From: JAFTYO01 sp045613125
Lineage (GTDB): Bacteria > Pseudomonadota > Alphaproteobacteria > RF32 > CAG-239
NCBI GenBank assembly: GCA_045613125.1
Contig: JAZLAM010000015.1
Location: 1-44,693, forward strand
DNA: 44,693 bases
Reading direction: 5' to 3'
Shown: positions 1 through 7,642 of the stretch, one piece after another
Layout of the letters: the number at the start of each line of letters is the position of its first letter
Numbering within the stretch: position 1 is the first letter of the stretch
Notes under the pieces: model-generated
Seen by the model: only the letters and a program-made list of their open reading frames with translations
Told to the model about the DNA's origin: nothing
Database searches by the model: none
Program-made: the position numbers and the translations under genes

Positions 1-13
1 GTTATTTTATTGT

Positions 14-2263
14 TTACTTCCTATCCTTTATTTTCATCTCTTCCGGAGCTTTAGGAGCAGATTTTAAGATAAGCTCTGTAACAGGTTTATAAACTGTTTG
101 TTGCCAAGGGCTTACTTTTTCATAAAGTTTTTCACAAATCGAAAGGCCCAAGCTTCTTAAAGCAGTTTCTGTCGGCAAATATAAATCTGTTCCGTTGTCA
201 GTCTTTTTGCCTGTATGCGCAATACCGTTAACTGTTCCGTTAGCATCAATTAAAACGCCACCGATAGTCAGATTTTGAACATATGTATCTATCATAATTT
301 CAGCACCTTTATCTTCGCTATAACGATAGCCTGTAACTTTACCGTCAGTATCAAGATAATTTTCCCCATCTTCAAAATCTTCCACATCCAAAACTCCCAA
401 TGTCATAAATCCCCCCTGACCAACTTTAGGTAAATCTAAATTCAAAGATAGCGGAGTATATTTTGTTGCTTCATCCAACATAATCAGTGCTGTATTTTTA
501 CTCAAATTCACTCTAACTGCACGACCTGTAAGTTCTGTTCCGTTAATTGTCTTAAGCTTATAACTGTTTGTTGCCTTATCAACCAAATCAGCAGATGTTA
601 AGACAAAGTTCTCCGATATAATCAGGCCGGCACCTTTTTTACCAAGAGCATTGGTGATTTCAACAACAGAAGCTCTTACTTTATATAAATTACCAGGGCT
701 CAACATTTCATACGGAGGACGGTCAACAATGCATAAGCTATCAAACACCTTATCTCCGTTTTGCATATCAACCCATGTATCATCAACAACTTGACAATCT
801 CCACCTGAGATAACACCACCGTCTTGATCAATACAATTATCAAATATTACTTTATCTGATATCACACCTGAATTTTCAACAACAGGAGCCGAAGCTGTTA
901 CACTATGCGCAACTATCACACCGGAATCTTCTATAACTTCGGGTATCTCAACTTTTTTATCACATTCTTCACATTTCGGACAAGGCTCATTTTCCGGACA
1001 TTTTTCAACTATAACGATTTTTTCCACCACTGCCGGACATTGCATAATATCAACTTCTTCACGACTAATTTGACATTGCTTAGCCAATTCTTGCTCTTTT
1101 TTGAACTGACATTTTGCCGGATTTAATGCAACTTCTTCATCAATCAAAGCTTGACGTTCAGCTGAAAGTTCTTCTGCAGTTAAACGTACAGCCAAAACGT
1201 CTTCAAAACCAGGTCTATTGCGCAAATTTGAAACGGCATCGGCAAACGCTTTCTCAACTAAAGCAATTTCCCCATTACTTTCACCGGCAACAATATCGCT
1301 ATATCCCATGGTAGAACCTTCCCACAAAATTTTCGTTTTTGTAAGATTTGTTAAACGCCATGTAACCGTAATTTCGGCTGAACCTGTTCTCTTGTCAGTT
1401 TTCTTAGCTTCTTTCCAATTATAGCCATCACATACATTCATATAAAAATCTGTAATTTCGGCCGTTAAAATATATTCCGGCATAGGAGAAGGTGTATCTT
1501 GCAAACACAAATCCTGAGGCATTTTTACCAAATTATAACAATCACCTGTAACTTCTTCAAACACTTTGGTAAAATTCATATCTTTTTCCATAATGCGCCC
1601 TTGGTTTAAAATAGCCTCTTTATCATAACGGCGACAACCAAAAATACGAAAACGATAATTTCCCAATTTTTCTTTACCTGATGCAGACACTTCTATATCA
1701 GAAAGTTTAAAATCAACATGTTCCAGATACAATGGAGCCATTGAACAACAATCTCGAGCCACAGCTTGATATACAAAATTATTATAATTTATTGTATAAT
1801 TTGCAATTTGTGGAACAGGTCTTTCAATAACCGGAGCTTCACATGGTTTTTCTTCAACAACCGGTTTTTGTACAGAACAGGAACTAGGCCCAAAAAGAGG
1901 ACCACTCTTATTGTTAGTTGCACATGATCCTGTATCAAAAATAGGACCGCTTTTATGATTTGAAGAACAAGGACCTGTATCAAAAAGAGGCCCACTGTTA
2001 AAACTAAACAAACTTAAAGGAGATGAACTTGCAACTTTTTTATCAGTATAAACAGGAGATTCTTCTACAGATAAAGTAGTCGTTTCAACAATCTTATTTT
2101 CAGTTACAGGTTCTGATAACTCACTATTTCTTTGCAAAGCACTTAACACACTGCCTCGATTTATTTTTCTGTATGCAGCAAAAACATCATCTGCAAGTGT
2201 CAGCACTCCTATAGAAGCTACTGCTAATGCAAAACATGATTTATATAATTTGGTTATTTTCAT
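14..2263 (-). CDS. Secreted Cys-rich protein: CsgG-like middle plus inactive trypsin-like domain
   Basis: A 749-residue exported protein of unknown role. Residues 1-29 form a Sec signal peptide (cut near VFA-A). Residues 90-133 hold three tandem copies of a 14-15 residue unit, SGP(L/I)FxxxxC. Residues 155-360 resemble the beta-rich CsgG/FlgO type of outer-membrane assembly protein (EYILTAEITDF, then VTWRL and KILWEGST). A Cys-rich linker follows at 408-434 (CPENEPCPKCEEC). Residues 527-705 look like a trypsin/HtrA fold, but the catalytic positions read SAD (His to Asp, 559), NTAL (Asp to Asn, 590) and LTIGG (Ser to Ile, 667), so proteolysis is unlikely. A GGAG ribosome site lies 9 bases before the ATG. 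It is the last gene after a lipoprotein and comM, 19 bp from comM. The fold assignments are inferences from pattern; the exact function is unknown. Confidence 0.75.
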   Translation of the reverse strand: MKITKLYKSCFALAVASIGVLTLADDVFAAYRKINRGSVLSALQRNSELSEPVTENKIVETTTLSVEESPVYTDKKVASSSPLSLFSFNSGPLFDTGPCSSNHKSGPIFDTGSCATNNKSGPLFGPSSCSVQKPVVEEKPCEAPVIERPVPQIANYTINYNNFVYQAVARDCCSMAPLYLEHVDFKLSDIEVSASGKEKLGNYRFRIFGCRRYDKEAILNQGRIMEKDMNFTKVFEEVTGDCYNLVKMPQDLCLQDTPSPMPEYILTAEITDFYMNVCDGYNWKEAKKTDKRTGSAEITVTWRLTNLTKTKILWEGSTMGYSDIVAGESNGEIALVEKAFADAVSNLRNRPGFEDVLAVRLTAEELSAERQALIDEEVALNPAKCQFKKEQELAKQCQISREEVDIMQCPAVVEKIVIVEKCPENEPCPKCEECDKKVEIPEVIEDSGVIVAHSVTASAPVVENSGVISDKVIFDNCIDQDGGVISGGDCQVVDDTWVDMQNGDKVFDSLCIVDRPPYEMLSPGNLYKVRASVVEITNALGKKGAGLIISENFVLTSADLVDKATNSYKLKTINGTELTGRAVRVNLSKNTALIMLDEATKYTPLSLNLDLPKVGQGGFMTLGVLDVEDFEDGENYLDTDGKVTGYRYSEDKGAEIMIDTYVQNLTIGGVLIDANGTVNGIAHTGKKTDNGTDLYLPTETALRSLGLSICEKLYEKVSPWQQTVYKPVTELILKSAPKAPEEMKIKDRK
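1865..1996 (-). repeat. Three in-frame tandem repeats of about 45 bp
   Basis: Codons 90-133 of the 749-residue secreted protein encode three consecutive units beginning SGPLFDTGPC, SGPIFDTGSC and SGPLFGPSSC. Each carries one cysteine at the same position. The DNA is also repeated (the motif for SGP-hydrophobic-F recurs), so the array may expand or contract. The cysteines could form disulfides in the periplasm or on the surface; that is inference. Confidence 0.8.
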
Positions 2264-2282
2264 TATTTTTCTCCTGTTTTAT

Positions 2283-3797
2283 TTACGCCGGCATAATACG
2301 TCTATAGTTTAATGCTTCGGCAACGTGTATTTTAAGCACATTTTTTTCATTTTGCAAGTCTGCAATTGTTCTTGCTAATCTTAATGTGCGATGATAACCT
2401 CTGGCAGATAAATTAAAACGCTCAGAACACTTAATTAAAAGTTCTTTTGCATCATTTTCCAGTTGTACTGCTTTTTCTAAAATATCTGCTTTTAATTGTG
2501 AATTTGTATTAAGATCCGGATGTCCTAACTCAATAAAGCGTTCTTTCTGAATTTTTCTGGCTTTAATAACACGCTCTAATACAACTTCTGAACTTTCTCC
2601 TCTTTCTTTTTCAAAAATATCCCAAGGATTTACCTGTGGTACAAAAATATGGATATCTATTCTATCAAGCAAAGGCCCTGACAATTTTGATTGATATTCT
2701 TGAGCACATTTAGGTGCTTTTGCACATTCATGACCTGGCATAGAATAATAGCCACAACGACACGGATTCATAGCGGCAATAAGTTGAAAACGCGCAGGAT
2801 AAGTATGATGATATTCTGCTCTTGATACCGTAACCTGACCATTTTCAAGCGGTTGTCTTAAAGCCTCTAAAGTTGACCGATTAAATTCAGGTAACTCATC
2901 TAAAAATAAAACTCCGTTATGAGCTAAAGATATCTCCCCCGGTTTAGCTTTTTTTCCTCCACCCACAAGAGCCGGAGTAGAAGCATTATGATGCGGATCA
3001 CGGTAAGGACGAGTAAAATTAAGCTCACCATCTTTAAGCTCACCTGCAACAGAATGTATAATACAGCTTTCTAAAGCCTCTTGTGCACTTAAAGGCGGTA
3101 AAATTGATGTAAGACGAGAAGCTAACATCGATTTTCCGGCCCCTGGAGGTCCAACCATAAGCATATTATGAGAACCGGCTGCTGCAATTTCTAATGCTCG
3201 TTTAGCACTTTCTTGTCCTTTTATATCAGCCAAATCAAGCTTATTTTTTAGAGTTTTACCTTCTTTAGCTACCGGTTGTGGTAAAATTTGATTCCCCTTA
3301 AAATGATTTATCATAGCTATAAGGCTCGGAACGGCAATAACATTTTTAAGTCCGCCCCACACAGCCTCACTTCCTTGAGCAAAGGGACATACCAAACCTT
3401 TTCCGTCTCGATTTGCTTTTATGGCAACAGGTAAAACACCATTAACGGACATAACTGAATTATCAAGTCCCAATTCACCTAAAATGATATAATCCGAAAG
3501 CTCTTCCTGAGGTAAAATTTTCATACAAGACAAAATACCGGTTGCAATAGCCAAATCAAAATGAGACCCCTCTTTTAATAAGTTTGCCGGTGCTAAATTT
3601 ACCGTAATACGCTCAGTCGGAAAACTAATTCCGATAGCCGAAAAAGCAGCCCTGACACGTTCCTTACTTTCTGCAACAGCTTTATCAGGAAGCCCCACAA
3701 TATTAAATGCTGGCATACCAGAACTTATTTGGACTTGTAAATCAACATCCAAAACATCTAAACCGCTAAAAGCTATGGTGTTTATCCTGGCTTGCAT
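2283..3797 (-). CDS. comM: YifB/ComM family AAA+ ATPase (Mg-chelatase-like)
   Basis: ComM is a hexameric helicase that promotes branch migration during integration of transformed DNA; many non-competent bacteria also keep it. The 504 residues match the usual length (about 505). The N-terminal domain has the family hallmarks MPAFNIVGLPDKAVAESKERVRAA (residues 29-52) and NLAPANL. The Walker A motif is GPPGAGKS (216-223) and Walker B is VLFLDE (296-301). A cysteine cluster with CRCGYY follows, then the C-terminal Mg-chelatase lid domain. It lies 6 bp downstream of a small lipoprotein gene and 19 bp upstream of the 749-residue secreted protein, so the three are probably co-transcribed. No other competence gene is in the window. 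Confidence 0.95.
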   Translation of the reverse strand: MQARINTIAFSGLDVLDVDLQVQISSGMPAFNIVGLPDKAVAESKERVRAAFSAIGISFPTERITVNLAPANLLKEGSHFDLAIATGILSCMKILPQEELSDYIILGELGLDNSVMSVNGVLPVAIKANRDGKGLVCPFAQGSEAVWGGLKNVIAVPSLIAMINHFKGNQILPQPVAKEGKTLKNKLDLADIKGQESAKRALEIAAAGSHNMLMVGPPGAGKSMLASRLTSILPPLSAQEALESCIIHSVAGELKDGELNFTRPYRDPHHNASTPALVGGGKKAKPGEISLAHNGVLFLDELPEFNRSTLEALRQPLENGQVTVSRAEYHHTYPARFQLIAAMNPCRCGYYSMPGHECAKAPKCAQEYQSKLSGPLLDRIDIHIFVPQVNPWDIFEKERGESSEVVLERVIKARKIQKERFIELGHPDLNTNSQLKADILEKAVQLENDAKELLIKCSERFNLSARGYHRTLRLARTIADLQNEKNVLKIHVAEALNYRRIMPA

Positions 3798-3803
3798 ATA
3801 ACT

Positions 3804-4133
3804 CTACCACCTCGGAACTTTTTCGTCTTTACGCCAACGACGTGTAGGATATGTGTTAGATTTAAGAGTATCATATTCTGCCGGAAGTCTGGGAATATCT
3901 GTCAAACGAACAAAACCTCTTTTTTCAAACTCATCTGCACATTGTTCCGTAGAAACATATTCCGAATTGTAACAATATACCAACACTCGAGTTTTTAGAT
4001 CTTGCAATCCTATCATATCTTCCTGATAAGGCAAAATTTTATATACCGGATCATTTCTTTCAATTAAGGAACAACCGGATAACATCAAAAATGGCACCAA
4101 AAGCCAAAACTTATTTATTTTTTTCATGCGCAT
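3804..4133 (-). CDS. Small lipoprotein, unknown function
   Basis: A 109-residue protein with a type II signal peptide: basic start MRMKK, hydrophobic stretch, then the lipobox LSGC, so Cys21 should be lipidated. The mature part is short, with two further cysteines (YCYNSEY and EQCADEF) that could pair, and a basic tail rich in Arg and Trp. No family is recognised. A GAGGA ribosome site precedes the first ATG; a second ATG two codons later is also possible. It heads the minus-strand group lipoprotein-comM-749-residue protein and is divergent from the ribosomal protein operon. Confidence 0.75.
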   Translation of the reverse strand: MRMKKINKFWLLVPFLMLSGCSLIERNDPVYKILPYQEDMIGLQDLKTRVLVYCYNSEYVSTEQCADEFEKRGFVRLTDIPRLPAEYDTLKSNTYPTRRWRKDEKVPRW

Positions 4134-4201
4134 AAAATCCTCATATAAAGATAAGCCGATACTAAGACAAATTTATTAAAATAATCTTTATAAAAAAGTG
4201 C

Positions 4202-4229
4202 TTGCAAAAATAAAGTTTTTGTGTATATT
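4202..4229 (+). promoter_or_regulatory. Sigma-70-type promoter of the rpsF operon
   Basis: TTGCAA (4202-4207), a 16-bp spacer and TATATT (4224-4229) lie about 100 bp upstream of the rpsF start. No other good promoter lies between here and rpsF. Predicted transcription starts near 4236, leaving a leader of about 98 nt. Confidence 0.6.
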
Positions 4230-4243
4230 GACGCTTGTCCCTT

Positions 4244-4300
4244 GCCGTTAAAATTTATTTTGACGGCTATACATTTAACCGGACGTTTGATGAAAACGTC
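4244..4300 (+). promoter_or_regulatory. Two-hairpin leader of the rpsF operon
   Basis: Two stem-loops lie in the untranslated leader. The first is a 10-bp stem, GCCGTTAAAA (4244-4253) with TTTTGACGGC (4258-4267), including one G-U pair and a 4-nt loop. The second is a 7-bp stem, GACGTTT (4282-4288) with AAACGTC (4294-4300). A CCG triplet sits just before the second stem. In many bacteria an rpsF leader with an exposed CCG binds the S6:S18 complex and represses the operon. This leader is placed correctly for that, but the match to the consensus fold is not established. Confidence 0.45.
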
Positions 4301-4333
4301 TATTTGTTGAGAATCCATAAGGAGATATATAAA

Positions 4334-4675
4334 ATGGCAAATTACGAGAGCGTGCTTATTGCACGTCAAGACCTCGGCGCCTCACAAGTAAACTCTTTGG
4401 TTGAAAATTTGAGCGAAGTTCTCAAAAGAGAAGGTGGCGAAGTTGTTAAAGTTGATAACTGGGGTTTAAAAAACCTTGCTTATCGTATCAAGAAAAACCG
4501 CAAAGGACATTATGTTTTGTTAAACATTGTTGCTCCTGCAAAAGCAGTGTTTGAGTATGAACGTTTGATGAGATTAAACGAAGACATCATTCGTTATATG
4601 ACAATCAAAGTTGATGAATTCAACAATGAAATGTCAACAGATGAAGATATTGCTGCTGTTGAAGAACAAGCGTAA
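4334..4675 (+). CDS. rpsF: 30S ribosomal protein S6
   Basis: A structural protein of the 30S platform that binds 16S rRNA as a pair with S18. The 113 residues begin MANYESVLIARQDL, typical of S6, and contain NWGLKNLAYRIKKNRKGHY and the ERLMRLNEDIIRYM helix. The reading frame stays open upstream to 4235, but the ATG at 4334 has the GGAGA ribosome site 8 bases before it and gives the family start. The acidic tail (STDEDIAAVEEQA) is usual for alphaproteobacterial S6. It is first in rpsF-rpsR-rplI, 12 bp before rpsR. Confidence 0.97.
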   Translation: MANYESVLIARQDLGASQVNSLVENLSEVLKREGGEVVKVDNWGLKNLAYRIKKNRKGHYVLLNIVAPAKAVFEYERLMRLNEDIIRYMTIKVDEFNNEMSTDEDIAAVEEQA

Positions 4676-4687
4676 GGGAGAATTATA

Positions 4688-4912
4688 ATGGCTAAACAAT
4701 CATTTTTTAAAAGAAAAAGCTGTCCTTTCTCCGGTGAAAACGGATTGAGAATTGACTATAAAGACGTTAAACTTCTTTCTAGATTCATTTCTGAAAAAGG
4801 TAAAATTATTCCGAGTCGTATTACATCTGTTTCTGCTAAAAAGCAAAGAGAATTGGCTCGTGCTATCAAACGTGCTCGTTACATCGGCCTATTGCCGTAT
4901 GTGGCTAATTAA
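4688..4912 (+). CDS. rpsR: 30S ribosomal protein S18
   Basis: A 74-residue small-subunit platform protein that pairs with S6. It shows the family pattern: KRKSCPFSGEN near the start, IDYKDVKLLSRFISEKGKI, and the basic helix KKQRELARAIKRARYIGLLPYV. A GGGAG site precedes the ATG. It is the middle gene of the operon, 14 bp upstream of rplI. Confidence 0.97.
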   Translation: MAKQSFFKRKSCPFSGENGLRIDYKDVKLLSRFISEKGKIIPSRITSVSAKKQRELARAIKRARYIGLLPYVAN

Positions 4913-4926
4913 GGGAGGGATATATC

Positions 4927-5412
4927 ATGGAAGTTATTCTTCTTGAACACGTAGAAAAATTAGGTAAAATGGGCGACAAAGTAACTGTTAAAAACGGTTA
5001 TGCTCGTAACTACCTCTTGCCTCAAAACAAAGCTTTGCGTGCAACAGAAGCAAATGTTGCATATTTTGAAAAGCAAAAAGCAGAATTAGAAGCCAGAAAC
5101 CAAGCTTTATTTGATGAAGCTTCTAAAAAAGCTGAGGCCTTAAAAGGATTTAAGACTGTTCTTATCCGTCAAGCTGCTGAAACAGGTCAATTATATGGCT
5201 CCGTTACAATTCGTGACATCGCTGTTGCTGTTAAAGAAGCTGGTTTTGATGTAGAACGTCGCTTGGTATACTTAGAAAGACCAATTAAAGATTTGGGCGT
5301 ATATCAAGTTAAAATCAACTTACATCCTGAAATTTCACAAACAATTTTGGTAAATGTTGCCAGAACTGCTGATGAAGCTAAAAAACAGGAAAAAGCTTTT
5401 TCTCAAGAATAA
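4927..5412 (+). CDS. rplI: 50S ribosomal protein L9
   Basis: Large-subunit protein L9, which reaches across neighbouring ribosomes and helps hold the reading frame. The 161 residues show the N-terminal rRNA-binding domain (MEVILLEHVEKLGKMGD, then GYARNYLLPQNKALRAT). A connecting alpha helix follows, then the C-terminal domain (GQLYGSVTIRDIAVAVKEAG and HPEISQTILVNV). A strong GGGAGG ribosome site precedes the ATG. It is the last gene of the operon; an intrinsic terminator begins 19 bp after the stop. Confidence 0.97.
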   Translation: MEVILLEHVEKLGKMGDKVTVKNGYARNYLLPQNKALRATEANVAYFEKQKAELEARNQALFDEASKKAEALKGFKTVLIRQAAETGQLYGSVTIRDIAVAVKEAGFDVERRLVYLERPIKDLGVYQVKINLHPEISQTILVNVARTADEAKKQEKAFSQE

Positions 5413-5431
5413 TCTTTTTGAAAGATGCTTT

Positions 5432-5465
5432 AAAAAATCTCCACTGAAATGTGGAGATTTTTTTT
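5432..5465 (+). terminator. Intrinsic terminator after rplI
   Basis: Stem AAAATCTCCAC / GTGGAGATTTT with loop TGAAAT, ending in a run of eight T. It is correctly placed to end the rpsF-rpsR-rplI transcript. Confidence 0.9.
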
Positions 5466-5790
5466 GCTCAAAATACAATTTTCTTAGCAAAATCTCTTAC
5501 CTTTTTTTAAGTTTTATTTCAAACCATAAACCTAACTCATCTAAAACTTTATTCGGAATATGTTTTTGAGACACCATCGCTATTTGGCGACAATGTTTGT
5601 GTTATATAAATTCTAAATAAAATCAAGATTTTTATGATGATATTAATGCCATATTATTGACTAAAAAAATAATACACACATGGTTATAATTTTTTTTAAT
5701 ATTTTTTAACCCATAATAACTCAAGCATATGCAATATGTACAGCTCAGAACATTAGAACAAAATAGGAACAGTGCATAAAAGAGTAAAAT
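5466..5790. other. Gene-poor AT-rich spacer between rplI and the mraZ promoter
   Basis: No convincing gene here. The longest minus frame (5632-5856, 74 codons) runs over the mraZ promoter, has low-complexity hydrophobic content and no ribosome site. A short minus frame at 5497-5577 encodes 26 residues (MVSQKHIPNKVLDELGLWFE then basic residues), which look more protein-like but have no ribosome site. It may be a relic. The stretch 5511-5590 shares scattered identity (AAACCATAA; ACTTTAT then AATATG) with 29551-29630, the other large spacer, suggesting a degenerate dispersed element. Confidence 0.4.
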
Positions 5791-5830
5791 TTTTCCATTG
5801 ATTCCCATAAAATACCATGATATACCATAA
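5791..5830 (+). promoter_or_regulatory. Probable MraZ operator overlapping the dcw promoter
   Basis: Four CCAT cores lie at 5795, 5805, 5815 and 5825, exactly 10 bp apart (ATGG[A/G/T] on the other strand). MraZ is known to bind direct repeats of a G-rich TGGGN-type box separated by 5 bp, which is also a 10-bp period. Only the copy at 5804-5808 reads CCCAT. The array covers a plausible promoter: TTGATT (5798-5803), 17 bp, TATACC (5821-5826). Bound MraZ would therefore block RNA polymerase, giving autorepression. The spacing is seen; the binding is inferred. Confidence 0.6.
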
Positions 5831-5869
5831 ATTAACAAGAGGTTAAATTTCAACAATAAGGAATCGGCT

Positions 5870-6343
5870 TTGAGAAAAACATTTCTTTTTTTAGATACTG
5901 TTTATAACAAAGTAGACACAAAAGGTCGTGTATCTTTGCCGGCTGATTATCGTTCAATTGTCAAAGAGCTAAATTCTGAAATTGTGTGTTACCGTAGCTT
6001 AAGTGCTCCTTGCATTGAGGGCTGTGTAGAAGACTTGTTGGAAAAGCTTGCTTCAGAAATTGAAACATCAACAGACTTTTTTTCACAAACTCAGGACGAT
6101 TTAACAAATCTTATTTTTGGTGATGCTAAGCGCTTTACTTTTGATAGCACCGGCAGAATCGTGCTAAGTGAAAAATTGCTACAACACGCACAAATAAGCG
6201 ATACGGCCGTATTTGTGGGTAAAGGACGCAAATTCCAGATTTGGAATCCGCAAAATTGGGAAAAAGAAGAAGCTCGTGTTCGTGCAGAAGTTTTGAAAAA
6301 GCGCCCCGTTTTAAATGCGGCTAAATCAGGAGATGCACAATAA
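5870..6343 (+). CDS. mraZ: Transcriptional regulator MraZ
   Basis: An AbrB-like DNA-binding protein that controls the division and cell-wall cluster, including its own gene. The 157 residues contain two copies of the DxxGR hallmark: DTKGRVSLPADYR (16-28) and DSTGRIVLSEKL (92-103), as expected for the duplicated swapped-hairpin fold. The start is TTG at 5870, 8 bases after AAGGA; there is no in-frame ATG near it. It is the first gene of mraZ-rsmH-ftsL-ftsI, and its TAA overlaps the rsmH ATG by one base (TAATG). Four operator-like repeats lie 40-75 bp upstream. Confidence 0.93.
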   Translation: MRKTFLFLDTVYNKVDTKGRVSLPADYRSIVKELNSEIVCYRSLSAPCIEGCVEDLLEKLASEIETSTDFFSQTQDDLTNLIFGDAKRFTFDSTGRIVLSEKLLQHAQISDTAVFVGKGRKFQIWNPQNWEKEEARVRAEVLKKRPVLNAAKSGDAQ

Positions 6344-7275
6344 TGTTATCAACACAAAAGCACATTCCGGTCATGTTAAATGAGGTATTGCAACACTTAA
6401 ATCCTCAAGATAATAAAACTTATGTTGATGCCACATTCGGTAATGGTGGATATACCAGTGCAATTTTAGATGCCGCAAAGTGTAAAGTGATTGCCATTGA
6501 TCGTGATCCGACAGTCCTGCTACGTGTAGAAGAACTAAAAAAAGTATATGGATCTCGTTTTGAATTTATTCCAGGACGATTCGGTAATATCAAAGACATC
6601 ATCAAAACACCTGTTGACGGTTTTGTTTTTGATATTGGTGTATCTTCAATGCAACTGGACCAAGCTCAAAGAGGTTTTTCTTTTTCAAAAGAAGCTCCTC
6701 TTGATATGCGTATGTCATTAACAGGTACCAGTGCCGCCGATATAGTCAATAGCACTGAAGAAAAAGAATTGGCTGATTTAATTTATGCATATGGTGAAGA
6801 AAAAAAATCACGCCAAATCGCACATAAAATCATCGAATATCGTAAAATAAAGCCAATTGAAACAACAACAGAACTGGCTGATATTGTATATTCAGTGATA
6901 CACAAGACCTATGGTCACACAGATCCAGCTACACGTACATTTCAAGCATTGCGTATAGCCGTAAATGAAGAACTTCAAGAACTTAAATCCGGCCTTGAAG
7001 CGGCAAGCAACCTTCTAAAACCTGAAGGACGCTTGGTTGTTGTTGATTTTCACTCTCTTGAAGACAGAATTGTAAAACAATTTTTTAACCAAAAAGCCGG
7101 AAAAATAGAAGGTGTATCTCGCTATATGCCTAAAAGACAGGATAATCCAGATATATTTTTCGAAATTATTTCAAAAGCTATTATGCCATCAGAAGAAGAA
7201 TGTAAACAAAACAGCAGATCAAGATCTGCTAAACTAAGATATGCCATAAGAGCAAAAGGAGTAAATAATGATTAA
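6343..7275 (+). CDS. rsmH: 16S rRNA (cytosine-1402-N4)-methyltransferase
   Basis: Transfers a methyl group from S-adenosylmethionine to N4 of C1402 in the ribosomal P site. The 310 residues match the family length. Motifs: HIPVMLNEVL at the start, the AdoMet loop YVDATFGNGGYTSAIL (27-42), VIAIDRDP (49-56), DIGVSSMQLDQAQRGFSF, PLDMRM and the C-terminal VVDFHSLEDRIVKQFF. It is translationally coupled to mraZ by a one-base overlap and overlaps ftsL by 8 bp. Confidence 0.96.
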   Translation: MLSTQKHIPVMLNEVLQHLNPQDNKTYVDATFGNGGYTSAILDAAKCKVIAIDRDPTVLLRVEELKKVYGSRFEFIPGRFGNIKDIIKTPVDGFVFDIGVSSMQLDQAQRGFSFSKEAPLDMRMSLTGTSAADIVNSTEEKELADLIYAYGEEKKSRQIAHKIIEYRKIKPIETTTELADIVYSVIHKTYGHTDPATRTFQALRIAVNEELQELKSGLEAASNLLKPEGRLVVVDFHSLEDRIVKQFFNQKAGKIEGVSRYMPKRQDNPDIFFEIISKAIMPSEEECKQNSRSRSAKLRYAIRAKGVNND

Positions 7276-7630
7276 TACAAAATCTGCCATTACTTTACTA
7301 TGGAGCACATTAACATGTGTCGTAATTTTTGGTTCTTTTATATTAAAAAATCAAGTTCACAAACTCGAAAAAGAACTATCTCGTATCAATACTGAAATGC
7401 AAATAGATGCACAAAATATTCAGGTTTTAAAAGCTCAATGGAGCCAACTTAACAACCCCACCCGTTTAAGAAAATTAGCTGCAGAACATATTTCTGTAAA
7501 TAATGTAAAGGCTGAACAAATTATTAACTATTCTGCGTTACCATTTAAGTATGAAAACACATCTGACAGTAAAAGATTTGTTTCAAATAATAATAGAAAA
7601 TATAAACAGTTGGTAAAAGCAGAACGTTAA
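7268..7630 (+). CDS. ftsL: Cell division protein FtsL
   Basis: A bitopic divisome protein that joins FtsB and FtsQ and activates septal peptidoglycan synthesis. The 120 residues have a short cytoplasmic start, one membrane segment (about 8-27), then a leucine-zipper-like periplasmic coil with the alphaproteobacterial ending NNPTRLRKLAAEH. Sequence conservation is weak in this family, so the call leans on position between rsmH and ftsI and on topology. The gene starts 8 bp before the end of rsmH. Confidence 0.85.
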   Translation: MINTKSAITLLWSTLTCVVIFGSFILKNQVHKLEKELSRINTEMQIDAQNIQVLKAQWSQLNNPTRLRKLAAEHISVNNVKAEQIINYSALPFKYENTSDSKRFVSNNNRKYKQLVKAER

Positions 7631-7642
7631 TGGTGGATAGGG

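Noticed and set aside
4235..4333. Longer N terminus for ribosomal protein S6
   Set aside because: The upstream codons lie in the structured leader, have no ribosome site and do not match S6; the ATG at 4334 has a clear GGAGA.
5632..5856. Minus-strand gene of 74 codons upstream of mraZ
   Set aside because: Hydrophobic low-complexity translation, no ribosome site, and it lies across the mraZ promoter and operator.
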